Of a stretch of DNA of 64,000 bases, positions 1 to 8,926 are shown one piece after another. The DNA is from UBA2022 sp964621555 (lineage in GTDB: Bacteria; Patescibacteriota; Dojkabacteria; SC72), in contig CAZUOO010000001.1 in the NCBI GenBank assembly GCA_964621555.1, positions 34,340-98,339 of the forward strand, read 5' to 3'. Position 1 is the stretch's first letter, and each line of letters opens with the position of its first letter. The notes under the pieces were generated by a model. The model had not been told where the DNA came from, ran no database searches, and saw nothing but the letters and a program-made list of their open reading frames with translations. Position numbers and translations under genes: made by a program.

Positions 1-33
1 GATGGTTAAGTAAGGGGGAGGGAGAGAAGGTTG

Positions 34-459
34 CTATGAAGTTTCAAGTAAAATAGATTCTAAGTGCTGGTGTGCAATATATTTTGGATTGAGTGTATTT
101 GTCATACCATTTGCTATGTTAACTTCAGTTGGAATTTCACTTATTCCGATATATTCTTTAAGTGCTTGAATTCCCCTAACAATTATATAAAGCACATCTT
201 CCGTGATATCAGGACGATTGTAACTTCCAAGCCCTATAATACTAAATACACTTTGATTTGAGTCACCAATACTTATCTGAACTGAATTGAGTTTACCTTC
301 CTCTGTAGATAAATGTAGCCAATGGAAGGACCCGCCTGATTCAAGTCCAAATTGAATCCCTTGATCAGCAAACTCTTGGGTACTGTTTAATGCATTACAA
401 ATAGAATCAGAATGGAATCCAATCTTCAAATTGATTTCTAGGGATAAGTCACCACCCAT
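34..459 (-). CDS. hypothetical protein, 141 aa
   Basis: I do not recognise this protein. It is a soluble-looking, acidic sequence of about 141 residues without signal peptide or membrane segment. The ATG at 457-459 is chosen; a TTG at 481-483 would add eight residues but runs to within 1 nt of the divergent mutL start. The 25-nt gap to mutL must hold, or overlap with, promoters for both directions. It could be an immunity or accessory protein, but nothing in the sequence says so. The reading frame is fully open and ends in TAG. Confidence 0.55.
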   Translation of the reverse strand: MGGDLSLEINLKIGFHSDSICNALNSTQEFADQGIQFGLESGGSFHWLHLSTEEGKLNSVQISIGDSNQSVFSIIGLGSYNRPDITEDVLYIIVRGIQALKEYIGISEIPTEVNIANGMTNTLNPKYIAHQHLESILLETS

Positions 460-484
460 TACAAAATGTGTTAAAATAAACAAT

Positions 485-2314
485 ATGAATACAGTTCAAA
501 AACTACCACAAGAATTAATAAACCAGATAGCTGCAGGAGAGGTTATAGAACGCCCATCCTCAATTGTCAAGGAACTAGTAGACAATGCCATAGATGCTAA
601 AGCAACTGTAATAAAGATTAGAATTGAAGAAGGTGGTTTAAAACTAGTTGAGATATCTGACAACGGTATAGGCATAAGGAAGGATGACCTATCGAAGGTA
701 TTTGATGCACACACTACCAGTAAGATAGAGAAGCTTGAAGACCTAAATCATGTACTAACCATGGGATTTAGGGGAGAAGCCCTCTCAACCATAGTTGCAA
801 TCTCAAATGTAAAAGCAATTTCCAAACATAGTGATGATGATTATGGATATGAAATATCGTTTGATGGCATTACCCCTCTCCCTGTAACTAAATCTGCTAA
901 AGAACAAGGTACAACTATAACTGTTGCTAATATCTTCCATAATGTACCTGCTAGAAGGAAGTTCCTTAAAACACCAGAAACAGAGTATAGAAAAATACTA
1001 GAGATACTATATCCGTTCTTTCTTCAGTATAATCAAATCCACTTCATCCTACATAAGGATGGGAAAGAGGTTTTAAACCTACCAGCATCAGGAACAGACA
1101 TTGACAGTATCAATCTAGATAGAGCAATGAAGGTACTAAAAGCTGATTACATATCTAGAATGTTTAAGTTCACCTCCCAAGGAGCAGGAATGACGATATT
1201 TGGATATAGTGGTCATCCAAAAGACAATTTTGAAAAGGTTAAAGACCAGTACATATTCGTGAATAGAAGACCTATATGGGATTTTGGAATTGCTAAGGCT
1301 GTTAAATCCGCATACTCAAGATTCATCCCCCATACTCAAAAAGTGCCCTTCATAATATCCATAGAAATAGATAGTTCATTAATTGATGTAAACGTGCACC
1401 CAAGGAAAGAAGAGATTAGATTTGAAAACCCATACAGAGTATATTCTACCGTTGAGAGTGCAATTATGCATGCGTTAGAGAACCTCGTTAGAACTGAAAA
1501 TACTCCTTCCGAACCAAACTCATTTGACACCTCATACAATACTAATGAAGGACTCTCAGATCGTGGAACCAAATCATATATGGGTGCAAGTATGTTTGGA
1601 GCAAGTGGAGCAGGTTCCAACACTAGAGATATTAGGTTCAATAAACCACAGAAAGAGTATACGATTCAACAAAGCTTAGAGTTCTCCAAAGAGGTACTAG
1701 AACAATCAACTTCAGAAATTAAGCCATCAAGCTATGTTGATGTAAACAAGGTATTTCAAATATTTAATAAATACATTGTAATCGATAATAATGATGAATT
1801 GATTATGATTGATCAACATGCGGCGGCAGAAAGAATAAACTTTGAGAAGCTTGAAGATAGTATTGAGAATAAAAATATGGATATACAAAACCTCCTAATA
1901 CCAACAGAAATAGATATGTCCGACGTAGAAATATCATACATTAACGAGAACCTATCATTCTTTGAAAGCCTTGGATTTAAAATATTGGTGAAGGAAAATA
2001 CAATTGATGTAACCGCTATCCCATCAATATTTGCAGGTGAGGATATACAGAAGTTACTTAGATCAATATTTGATATTAGCGAAGAACAGAGAGATATAAA
2101 AAAATCATTTGAAAATGCTAAACAAAATATACTAGCTACCCTTGCATGCCATGGAAGTATAAGAAAGGGACAAAGCTTAACCCCATATGAAGGTATGAGA
2201 CTATATCAAGACCTTCTAAAGTGTAAAAATACATACAGTTGTCCTCATGGGCGTCCTATTATTTGGAAACAAAAGCTCACCGATATAGATACTAACTTCT
2301 ACAGAACATACTAA
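485..2314 (+). CDS. mutL: DNA mismatch repair protein MutL (endonuclease type)
   Basis: MutL couples mismatch recognition by MutS to strand incision. The N-terminal GHKL ATPase shows the expected motifs in order: QIAAGEVIERP, the metal-binding ELVDNAIDA, DNGIGI, GFRGEAL and the PARRKFL loop. A variable linker rich in Ser/Asn follows (about residues 330-420), then the C-terminal dimerisation domain. That domain contains DQHAAAERINFE near residue 443, which fits the DQHA(X)2E(X)4E nuclease metal site, plus ACHGSIRKGQ and CPHGRP near the end. The protein should therefore nick DNA itself, as in MutH-less bacteria. The ATG at 485 starts the conserved N-terminus; an in-frame ATG at 431 would add 18 unrelated residues. 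A TAAAAT box ends 7 nt before the start. The next gene follows after 1 nt. Confidence 0.97.
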   Translation: MNTVQKLPQELINQIAAGEVIERPSSIVKELVDNAIDAKATVIKIRIEEGGLKLVEISDNGIGIRKDDLSKVFDAHTTSKIEKLEDLNHVLTMGFRGEALSTIVAISNVKAISKHSDDDYGYEISFDGITPLPVTKSAKEQGTTITVANIFHNVPARRKFLKTPETEYRKILEILYPFFLQYNQIHFILHKDGKEVLNLPASGTDIDSINLDRAMKVLKADYISRMFKFTSQGAGMTIFGYSGHPKDNFEKVKDQYIFVNRRPIWDFGIAKAVKSAYSRFIPHTQKVPFIISIEIDSSLIDVNVHPRKEEIRFENPYRVYSTVESAIMHALENLVRTENTPSEPNSFDTSYNTNEGLSDRGTKSYMGASMFGASGAGSNTRDIRFNKPQKEYTIQQSLEFSKEVLEQSTSEIKPSSYVDVNKVFQIFNKYIVIDNNDELIMIDQHAAAERINFEKLEDSIENKNMDIQNLLIPTEIDMSDVEISYINENLSFFESLGFKILVKENTIDVTAIPSIFAGEDIQKLLRSIFDISEEQRDIKKSFENAKQNILATLACHGSIRKGQSLTPYEGMRLYQDLLKCKNTYSCPHGRPIIWKQKLTDIDTNFYRTY

Positions 2315-2315
2315 T

Positions 2316-3020
2316 ATGGAAAAGGGTACCCTATATCTCATTCCAACCTCTCTCTCAGGTAAGCCATTAACTGATATATACCCAGAGTCAATACTAGATA
2401 TCCTCCGTACACTAGATCATATTGTAGTGGAAACACCTAAAATAGGTCGATCTTTTCTGAAAGGATTAAACCCTAATAGGCAAACATCATCATTAACCTT
2501 CTATGAACTAAATGAAAACAACAGGAATAGTATATCAGATGTAATAACTACGCTTCTAAATGGTCATTCGGTCGGAGTTATGAGTGACGCAGGATACCCA
2601 GCGATTGGTGATATGGGAGCAGATTTAGTAATGAAAGCCCATATATCCGAAATTAATGTAATTACATTCCATGGTCCATCCTCGATACTACAGTCTCTAG
2701 CGTCCTCTGGACTCGGTGGGCAGAACTTTAAGTTCAATGGATATCTTCCTAAAGACCAAGAAGATAGAAGGAGAAAGATATTAGCGATAGAGCGCAGGTC
2801 TTCACAAGAAAACCAAACTGAAATATTTATAGAAACACCATACAGAGCACAGTATATATTCGAGGATATTCTTTCAATCTGTAAGCCCACCTCAATGCTT
2901 TCTATGGGAATTAATATAGAGATGGCTGATCAGAAATATATTACGAAAACAATCCGAGAGTTTAGAAATATGAAACTGAATTTAAATAAACAGCAGGTTG
3001 TGTTTATATTAAAGGCTTAA
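2316..3020 (+). CDS. SAM-dependent methyltransferase, RsmI/tetrapyrrole methylase family
   Basis: This 234-residue protein belongs to the tetrapyrrole methylase superfamily (PF00590) that includes RsmI, the 2'-O-methyltransferase of 16S rRNA C1402. Visible family motifs are SDAGYPAIGDMGADLV, HGPSSILQSLASSGL and FNGYLPK followed by an Arg-rich stretch, all at the positions seen in RsmI. The N-terminus reads LYLIPTSLSGKPL instead of the RsmI type ATPIGNLxD, so it fits the shorter paralogue group found in Bacteroidetes and some CPR bacteria better than canonical RsmI. Its exact substrate is not deducible. It starts 1 nt after the mutL stop and is probably co-transcribed with mutL and the downstream ABC genes. 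Confidence 0.85.
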   Translation: MEKGTLYLIPTSLSGKPLTDIYPESILDILRTLDHIVVETPKIGRSFLKGLNPNRQTSSLTFYELNENNRNSISDVITTLLNGHSVGVMSDAGYPAIGDMGADLVMKAHISEINVITFHGPSSILQSLASSGLGGQNFKFNGYLPKDQEDRRRKILAIERRSSQENQTEIFIETPYRAQYIFEDILSICKPTSMLSMGINIEMADQKYITKTIREFRNMKLNLNKQQVVFILKA

Positions 3021-3068
3021 AACGTACAGATATTGCTTTCTATATGGGAATATCATATCCTTTTCTAT

Positions 3069-3743
3069 ATGATAAAAGCAGAGAGCCTAGGTAAAACATA
3101 TAGAATGAATAAAAACGTAAGTGTACACGCACTACAGGAAGTATCATTTGAAATCCCAGATAGTAGTACTGTGGCAGTCATCGGCCCATCTGGCTCGGGC
3201 AAATCTACGTTGCTTAACATTCTAGGAGGTTTAGATACCGCATATGACGGTAATTTGTTAGTTGATGATAAAGATATAAGAGACTACAATACAAACCAAT
3301 ATCGTAGAAATGTAGTAGGTACGATATTTCAGCAATTCAACCTAGTATCATCACTTACAGTAACTGAAAATATCCTATTACCTATCTCATTTGGTAAACA
3401 GCTTGATTCATTTGATTTAAATAATAGATTAGAATATCTCCTAGATCGCCTAGGACTTAAAGATAGGGCCAAGCATAATCCCACAGAACTCTCAGGAGGT
3501 CAGTCACAAAGAGTTGCAATTGCACGTGCTTTAATTGCTAAACCAAAGATTATACTTGCTGATGAGCCAACAGGTAATCTCGACTCCAAAACCGGGTCTG
3601 AAATTGTAGATTTGCTATTTGATTTGAATAAGGAAGAGGGTACCACTCTAGTAATCGTAACCCATGACCCTGAACTATTCATGAATGTTGATAAAAGAAT
3701 ACATCTACGTGACGGTAATATTATCAAAGAAGAAAATGTTTAA
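3069..3743 (+). CDS. ABC transporter ATP-binding protein, LolD/MacB type
   Basis: ATPase of an exporter of the MacB/LolCDE/FtsEX class. Walker A is GPSGSGKST, the Q-loop lies in TIFQQFNLV, the signature is LSGGQSQRVAIARAL and Walker B is IILADEPTGNLD, followed by the switch His in IVTHD. The DEPTGNLD box and the length of 224 residues are typical of this class. The ATG at 3069 gives the normal MIKAESLGKTY start; an upstream in-frame ATG at 3033 would add 12 residues. The gene overlaps the permease gene by 8 nt (ATGTTTAA), which implies translational coupling and one complex. The cargo is unknown. Confidence 0.93.
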   Translation: MIKAESLGKTYRMNKNVSVHALQEVSFEIPDSSTVAVIGPSGSGKSTLLNILGGLDTAYDGNLLVDDKDIRDYNTNQYRRNVVGTIFQQFNLVSSLTVTENILLPISFGKQLDSFDLNNRLEYLLDRLGLKDRAKHNPTELSGGQSQRVAIARALIAKPKIILADEPTGNLDSKTGSEIVDLLFDLNKEEGTTLVIVTHDPELFMNVDKRIHLRDGNIIKEENV

Positions 3744-5016
3744 ATACGCATTAAGCCTAGTGCTTAGAAGAAAACTTAGAACCTTTCTAACTAGCCTTGG
3801 AATTACGATCGCGGTATTTCTAATCAGCTTTATAATATTTGGAATGCAGGATCTACAGACTCTTCTGGTAGATCAGTTTAATACTATCCTTAAACCTAAC
3901 CAAGTCATCGTAACTAAGGAAGGACAGCTTAATATGTTTACAGGGGTAGGGGATGCTACATACGATCAAGAAGAGAAAAAGAAAGTGATAATGGATTCTG
4001 AGGTGATTGCTGACCTTGAAAACCTTGATTATGTAAAAGAGGTCTCCAAGCTAACTGTACTAACGGGAATGCAAATGACGCTTGAGAATAAGAAAGTCCC
4101 GTACCCTCAAGCATTCATGTCTGGATGGGACGTAAGGTCTAACAACCCATACTTTAAAGACTTTACAGGTGATGTAGTTGATACCCAGAAGGGGAGTATT
4201 TGGGTTTCAACAAGTCTCGTTAAATTCTACAAGGAGAGTGTAACTTCGATAATAGGTAAAACAATAACCCTAGAGCCTTCCCCTGACTCAATACTCTCTA
4301 ATCGTTCGAAAAGTATAATTGGAAAGAAGTTTGACTATAAAATATCTGGTGTCTTCGATCCAGGGCAGGATAAAAATGACGCGGTATTAAATATAGATGA
4401 CAGTATCTCACTACTAAGTAGTCTAGGTGGGTTCGAGTCTAATTCAGAGTACATTAAGGAGATTGGATACGACAATCTATACGTAACAACAGAGAATGAT
4501 AAAGTTTTAGATTTTAAAGAGTACGTAACCGAAAAGTATGGCTACGAAACATTTACAGCGGATGATGTAATTTCAATACTCGGTAGTATTACACAAGGCT
4601 TAACTATAGCATTAGTAATGTTTGGACTTGTTTCAGCACTTGTAGCAGGTATTGGAATTATTAATACAATGATTATGAGTATCTATGAGCAAACCAAGGA
4701 GATAGGTATAATTAAAGCAATCGGAGCTTCCAATAGTCAGGTACTAACAATCTTCCTAATACAATCTGGATTCATTGGATTATTTGGGGGTGTACTAGGT
4801 CTCTTTCTAATATATATAACTATGAAGCTAACAGACTCAGTAATCGTAGATCAACTTAATAATGCAGGATTTAGCAGTACAACATTCTTTAACTTTGATA
4901 TAACTATTGCATTAATAATTACCCTATTGAGTATTCTAGTAGGGGTATTTGCAGGTATATATCCTGCAATTAGGGCTGCTAAACTAGACCCTATCAAAGC
5001 ATTAAGGTATGAGTAG
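3736..5016 (+). CDS. ABC transporter permease, FtsX/MacB family
   Basis: Permease partner of the preceding ATPase, 426 residues. An N-terminal cytoplasmic segment (FKYALSLVLRRKLRTFLTS) leads into membrane helix 1 at about residues 18-40. A large extracytoplasmic MacB-PCD-like domain follows (about 45-290), then three C-terminal helices with the FtsX-type sequence TKEIGIIKAIGAS in the coupling region. The protein ends with KLDPIKALRYE, a typical family terminus. The ATG at 3736 is chosen because the family N-terminus begins there. Such pairs export lipoproteins, peptides or antibiotics; no adaptor or substrate gene is adjacent. Confidence 0.92.
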   Translation: MFKYALSLVLRRKLRTFLTSLGITIAVFLISFIIFGMQDLQTLLVDQFNTILKPNQVIVTKEGQLNMFTGVGDATYDQEEKKKVIMDSEVIADLENLDYVKEVSKLTVLTGMQMTLENKKVPYPQAFMSGWDVRSNNPYFKDFTGDVVDTQKGSIWVSTSLVKFYKESVTSIIGKTITLEPSPDSILSNRSKSIIGKKFDYKISGVFDPGQDKNDAVLNIDDSISLLSSLGGFESNSEYIKEIGYDNLYVTTENDKVLDFKEYVTEKYGYETFTADDVISILGSITQGLTIALVMFGLVSALVAGIGIINTMIMSIYEQTKEIGIIKAIGASNSQVLTIFLIQSGFIGLFGGVLGLFLIYITMKLTDSVIVDQLNNAGFSSTTFFNFDITIALIITLLSILVGVFAGIYPAIRAAKLDPIKALRYE

Positions 5017-5024
5017 CTAGTAAG

Positions 5025-6167
5025 CTATATTTCCAAACTATGAAGTTGATTAAGCGTTTTTTCACTTAACTCTATCCTATTACCTGTAATCCCCTCAATA
5101 AATAGGTCAATATGTCTTCTACCCAACCTTTCTCCCTTTAATGCAAATGCGACCTTATCAATCATTTTTCGTAAGAAATATACATTCATTTTCTCCTCCA
5201 ACCCATCAGGCTTGTATCCAAGCTCTGCCACATACCCTTCTATCATAGCCTCCCTCTTGGGAAAAGCCGATTTCCATGTCGGAGCAGTACCAAGCTCATT
5301 AATTGGATCAAACATTGCTGCATTCTCCCAGTCAAAGAAACAAAGAAAGTTACTATTCTCATAACACATATTAAGATCAGAGGGGTCATTATGAATTAAA
5401 GAGGCTATACTATCTGCAAAAAGACTTTTAACATTATCTGACTTGAAAAATCCCATCAGTTGAAACAGTTCATCAGCAGTAATTAGTTCGAATAATTTAA
5501 TAACTTCTAGATCATGTTCCAAAAATGCTGTGAGGAAATCATTATGAGTACCATATACACCATATAACCCACTCTCATCCTTTCGTATCCTTCCCCAACC
5601 TCTTCCCTTATACTCCGTCATCCTTGCAATATACTTACCTTGTTGAATACAAATCTTCTCATAATCGGATTGTGTGCCCTCCCATTGTGAACCTAAATTA
5701 CGCCCCGGCAACCTTTTCATAATTTGATAATCAAATGGGAATACCTTTCTACTAGAATCAGCATAGATCAACTCATTAACGGGGATACCTAAATCAATAT
5801 AAATTTTCAGAAAATCAAACTCCAGATCCATATACGTTTCTGGGTAGGGAAGTGATGCATTTGCCCTAACCACGACTTCACCATTTCTCGCTGTCTCTAT
5901 AAATGCAATTACATGCCCAGTACCTAGAAGATCCGAAACACTGGAGTTAACAACTGTATCTGCAAGTCCATGTTGAATAATTGCAGGAAGGTATGAAGAG
6001 TCGAACATTTGCACCCTATGTTGCAAGTCCTTAACCAACGCTTTAGGCCTATGTACATTGAAATAGTTTACAAAATCTGGACTGAATCCCTCTCCAAAAT
6101 ACTTATTATCTAACTCTTGCAGCTGACTTTCATAACTACTATATGATATCTTTTTGGTCATACTCAT
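5025..6167 (-). CDS. aminoglycoside phosphotransferase-family (APH/choline-kinase fold) protein
   Basis: About 380 residues with the kinase-like phosphotransferase fold. The catalytic Brenner-type loop is LIHNDPSDLNMC (Asp as catalytic base, Asn as metal ligand), followed by the second metal-binding Asp in FFDWENA. The C-terminal half is helical. In this superfamily the substrates range from aminoglycosides to choline, homoserine, sugars and macrolides, so a resistance role must not be assumed. Two close ATG starts exist (6167 and 6161); I take the longer. It is the last gene of a minus-strand run and starts 15 nt after superoxide dismutase. Confidence 0.72.
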   Translation of the reverse strand: MSMTKKISYSSYESQLQELDNKYFGEGFSPDFVNYFNVHRPKALVKDLQHRVQMFDSSYLPAIIQHGLADTVVNSSVSDLLGTGHVIAFIETARNGEVVVRANASLPYPETYMDLEFDFLKIYIDLGIPVNELIYADSSRKVFPFDYQIMKRLPGRNLGSQWEGTQSDYEKICIQQGKYIARMTEYKGRGWGRIRKDESGLYGVYGTHNDFLTAFLEHDLEVIKLFELITADELFQLMGFFKSDNVKSLFADSIASLIHNDPSDLNMCYENSNFLCFFDWENAAMFDPINELGTAPTWKSAFPKREAMIEGYVAELGYKPDGLEEKMNVYFLRKMIDKVAFALKGERLGRRHIDLFIEGITGNRIELSEKTLNQLHSLEI

Positions 6168-6182
6168 AAACAATTATACCAC

Positions 6183-6779
6183 CTAGGCTTTGATCCTCTC
6201 TAATACATTATCCCAATTAACTACATTCCACCACTTCTCTAAATATGCACCTCGGTCATTCATATAATCAAGATAGTATGCATGTTCCCAAACATCATTA
6301 ACGAGCACAGGTGTAAAGGAAGTGATACCCAAGAGATTATGATTTTGAACTTGGGATACCAATAAATTACCACTACCATCTTTAAACAGTATTACCCATC
6401 CAGAAGCTTCTACAGCCTTTCCTGCGTCCATAAACTCCTTTTTGAATGAATCTACAGAACCGAAGTTGGCGATTAACATATCCTCAAGCTCTTGTGGAAT
6501 GGGATTCTCTTGGGAATATGCTCTCATATTACTCCAAAATATCTCATGAAGAAGATGACCGTTTAAGTGGAAGCTCAAATCTCTCATCACTGCTTTAATG
6601 TTAATTCCCTTCTCTCCTTTCCTACCTTTCTCCAAGAGTTCCAATGCAATGTTAGCACCATCAACATATGACTTATGGTGCTTATCGTGATGTAGCATCA
6701 TAATCTCCTTAGAAATGACAGGCTCTAGGGCATCATAATCGTACGATAATGGGGGAAGTGTATATCTAATACCTTGCAT
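6183..6779 (-). CDS. sodA: superoxide dismutase [Mn/Fe]
   Basis: Detoxifies superoxide to hydrogen peroxide and oxygen. At 198 residues it has normal length. The four metal ligands are visible: a His in the MMLHHDKHH segment, the His of LLHEIFW, and Asp and His of VNDVWEHAYYLDY. The C-terminal VNWDNV also fits. Gly four residues before the second His ligand, together with a Gln in SQVQNHN, is the pattern of Mn-type enzymes; FeSODs have Gln at the former position. Metal preference is thus inferred as Mn or cambialistic. No signal peptide, so it is cytoplasmic. An ArsR-type regulator lies 32 nt upstream. An SOD in an organism with class III ribonucleotide reductase suggests transient oxygen exposure. 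Confidence 0.95.
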   Translation of the reverse strand: MQGIRYTLPPLSYDYDALEPVISKEIMMLHHDKHHKSYVDGANIALELLEKGRKGEKGINIKAVMRDLSFHLNGHLLHEIFWSNMRAYSQENPIPQELEDMLIANFGSVDSFKKEFMDAGKAVEASGWVILFKDGSGNLLVSQVQNHNLLGITSFTPVLVNDVWEHAYYLDYMNDRGAYLEKWWNVVNWDNVLERIKA

Positions 6780-6811
6780 AATTACAACAAATAAATTTAG
6801 ATAGAAACCAA

Positions 6812-7132
6812 CTACTTTGTATGCTTTTTGCTTGAAATATATTTACTAAAATCACCAATGCTCTCACTAAAACCAGAAGAAGGAAAAAGATATATATTCT
6901 TTCCTTTTCTTTTGGATTCGACCAAGCCAAAATCAAGAAGTTCTTTAACATGATTTGAAACGGTAGGCTGAGGAATATCAAGTGACGTTGCTATCCTCGT
7001 AACACAGTTATCTGAAATTTCATCTTTCTCCATACAACTCTCACATGATGTTTCCAATATATTTAAGAAAATAGACATCCTAGTTGGATTTGAAAGTACT
7101 CTAAAGTATTTAGATATTGTATCTGAATTCAT
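6812..7132 (-). CDS. ArsR-family winged-helix transcriptional regulator
   Basis: A 106-residue dimeric DNA-binding regulator of the ArsR/SmtB family. The helix-turn-helix is in IATSLDIPQPTVSNHVKELLDFGLVESKRKGK, given here only by its ends: recognition helix QPTVSNHVKELL and wing GLVESKRKGKNIY. Ahead of it is a Cys-rich insert CESCMEKDEISDNC, which offers a CxxC pair plus a third Cys for metal or thiol-redox sensing. The ATG at 7132 is chosen; a TTG at 7162 is possible. Its position directly ahead of superoxide dismutase suggests control of the SOD unit, but no operator is proven. Confidence 0.88.
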   Translation of the reverse strand: MNSDTISKYFRVLSNPTRMSIFLNILETSCESCMEKDEISDNCVTRIATSLDIPQPTVSNHVKELLDFGLVESKRKGKNIYLFPSSGFSESIGDFSKYISSKKHTK

Positions 7133-7170
7133 ATGTCTAAATGTAATACTAATTGTTGCCAATTACAATA

Positions 7171-7929
7171 TTAGATAAATTTGAAAAACAATCTCCCTGT
7201 TCGCTTTATATAATTCGCATACTCTTTATTACCCTTATACCTCTCCGCATATTTCTTCTCAAGCGTTGGAATGCCAGTTACGTTTAGCAGAAGGTATGCA
7301 ATGAAAAGTGGAGATACGATTGATAGCAGCTCAATATTATTGATAAAGGGTAGTACAAACAGAAATACTCCAACCCACATCATAATCTCACCTAGATAGT
7401 TTGGGTGCCTAGAATATCTCCAAAGCCCTGTATCTATCCACTTCCCTCTATTAGCCTCATCACTTTTAAACTTAAACTTCTGCATATCAGCAAATGTTTC
7501 AATTAGTAGGCCAACGGAAGCAATTACTAATCCTAATACTGTAATCCAGTTTAATTCTAAGGCAAATGGGGTAGACATAAGAAAAAGAGATGGGAGCAGA
7601 ACCACCCATACTGTCACCCCCTGCAAAAGCCAGAACGAAATAAACTTCACTGGGTTTTCACGTATCCCATCAAACCTATCGTCTTTCTTAGTCTTAAGAA
7701 TACGAATGAAGAGATAAGTAGCAATCCTTAGCGCCCAAAGAGATACCAATACCGTTAGTACTAGCTTAAGCGTAGAATATTCATTAGAGAAAAATGCAAT
7801 CAATATAAGCAAAAGGAAAGTTAGTCCATATGAGATATCGGTAAGAACATCGGTTTTTCTAATAACCGCAATCGTGCCAAGAACAACTTGAATTAAAACC
7901 GAAACTCCGAGCAAGTATAGTACTTCCAT
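7171..7929 (-). CDS. DUF1295 / steroid 5-alpha-reductase-like membrane protein
   Basis: An integral membrane protein of 252 residues with about six or seven hydrophobic helices. The family signature WRYSRHPNYLGEIMMWVG and the C-terminal EKKYAERYKGNKEY identify DUF1295 (PF06966), which belongs to the steroid reductase/isoprenylcysteine methyltransferase-like superfamily. Bacterial members have no settled reaction; a role in lipid reduction or methylation is possible. It is read between a thioredoxin-like gene (10 nt upstream) and the ArsR gene. Confidence 0.88.
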   Translation of the reverse strand: MEVLYLLGVSVLIQVVLGTIAVIRKTDVLTDISYGLTFLLLILIAFFSNEYSTLKLVLTVLVSLWALRIATYLFIRILKTKKDDRFDGIRENPVKFISFWLLQGVTVWVVLLPSLFLMSTPFALELNWITVLGLVIASVGLLIETFADMQKFKFKSDEANRGKWIDTGLWRYSRHPNYLGEIMMWVGVFLFVLPFINNIELLSIVSPLFIAYLLLNVTGIPTLEKKYAERYKGNKEYANYIKRTGRLFFKFI

Positions 7930-7939
7930 AGTAGTATTA

Positions 7940-8449
7940 TTAATTTAAATTATAGTCAATCAAATCAACCAAATCACTCTCTAAAATCTCTCCGGTAGCT
8001 TTTTTAAATATGCTCCCATCTTTATTAATTAGGACATAGAAATTATTATATCCCACTCCATAATCCATCGCGACTAAACCTTTCTCATCCATAAGGACTG
8101 GGTGAGTGATTGAGTTTTGATCTACAAACTTTCTAACATCGCTCTCTGACTCCTTAGAATTAATACCCCAAACAGCCAATTGAGAGCTATAGCTTGCAGA
8201 CATTAGTGAAAGCTTAGGAGCGCTAACTTGGCATGTTGGACACCAAGTAGCATAAAAAGCAATTACAACTGGCTTAGATTTAAGCTCATCTTTGAGTGAG
8301 TGCAAGTTACCATTAATATCCTTCAACTGGAAATTGTAATCCTTGCTAGTGGGGTCTAGCTTAACTGAACCTGAGTTTGTAAAATATATAGAGGCAATAA
8401 ATACAACAAGTATTCCCAATATTGATGCAATAATAATGTATCTATTCAT
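7940..8449 (-). CDS. membrane-anchored TlpA-like thioredoxin
   Basis: 169 residues: a single N-terminal membrane anchor (about residues 4-23) followed by an AhpC/TSA-TlpA thioredoxin domain outside the membrane. The redox-active pair is Cys70 and Cys73 in YATWCPTCQ, with the cis-Pro region HPVLMD further on. Such proteins reduce or shuffle disulfides of exported proteins, usually supplied with electrons by CcdA; a CcdA homologue is encoded at 22957-23691. The gene is divergent from the DUF2177 gene, with a perfect GATAATATTATC palindrome in the 78-nt shared promoter region. It leads the redox-related minus-strand run. Confidence 0.88.
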   Translation of the reverse strand: MNRYIIIASILGILVVFIASIYFTNSGSVKLDPTSKDYNFQLKDINGNLHSLKDELKSKPVVIAFYATWCPTCQVSAPKLSLMSASYSSQLAVWGINSKESESDVRKFVDQNSITHPVLMDEKGLVAMDYGVGYNNFYVLINKDGSIFKKATGEILESDLVDLIDYNLN

Positions 8450-8492
8450 AGTAACTACATATTACCTTAAATATTCCAAATATAAAATATAT

Positions 8493-8504
8493 GATAATAT
8501 TATC
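8493..8504. promoter_or_regulatory. 12-bp palindrome GATAATATTATC between divergent genes
   Basis: A perfect inverted repeat of GATAAT lies between the thioredoxin-like gene and the DUF2177 gene. Its half-sites equal those of Fur-type boxes but the spacing is one base shorter than the usual 7-1-7 arrangement. A metal- or peroxide-responsive operator is a reasonable guess only; in AT-rich DNA a 12-bp palindrome can also be chance. Confidence 0.3.
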
Positions 8505-8527
8505 TGTTAAGTTATAACCTTCTATAG

Positions 8528-8926
8528 ATGATTAAACATATACAGAAATATATTATTACACTAACCGTATTCTTTTTTATAGACCTTGTATGGATACAGT
8601 ACGTGGCTAACAGACTATACAATGAATATGTGGCCGACATACTAATAGATAACCCAAGGCCACTTCCCGCAATCCTCTTCTACCTAATTCATTCCTTTGT
8701 ACTTGTCTATATAAATGCTCAAATACCAACCTCAAGCATATTTAAAAAGTTCACAGTTGCGTTTCTGATTGGATTAACATCATACGCCACCTACAACCTA
8801 ACGAATTACGCAATAATTGAGGCATGGCATGTAAACCTCCTTCTTCCTGATATTCTCTGGGGAGGAATATTAAGTGGAGTCTCTGTAGTTGCAGCTGAAT
8901 ATTTAACACGCACTAAAGATGTATAA
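8528..8926 (+). CDS. DUF2177 family membrane protein
   Basis: A 132-residue protein with four predicted membrane helices. The family motifs are present: DLVWIQYVANRLY in helix 1, a FYLIHSFVLVY segment in helix 2, the SYATYNLTNYAIIEAW loop and the DILWGGILSG start of helix 4. The function of DUF2177 is unknown. A TATAAC box lies 9 nt before the ATG. The gene overlaps the HAD phosphatase gene by 8 nt (ATGTATAA), so the two are translationally coupled. Confidence 0.85.
   Translation: MIKHIQKYIITLTVFFFIDLVWIQYVANRLYNEYVADILIDNPRPLPAILFYLIHSFVLVYINAQIPTSSIFKKFTVAFLIGLTSYATYNLTNYAIIEAWHVNLLLPDILWGGILSGVSVVAAEYLTRTKDV

Noticed and set aside
5025..6167. Aminoglycoside resistance gene
   Set aside because: Only the general phosphotransferase fold is supported; the context (SOD operon) and the breadth of the superfamily do not justify a resistance call.
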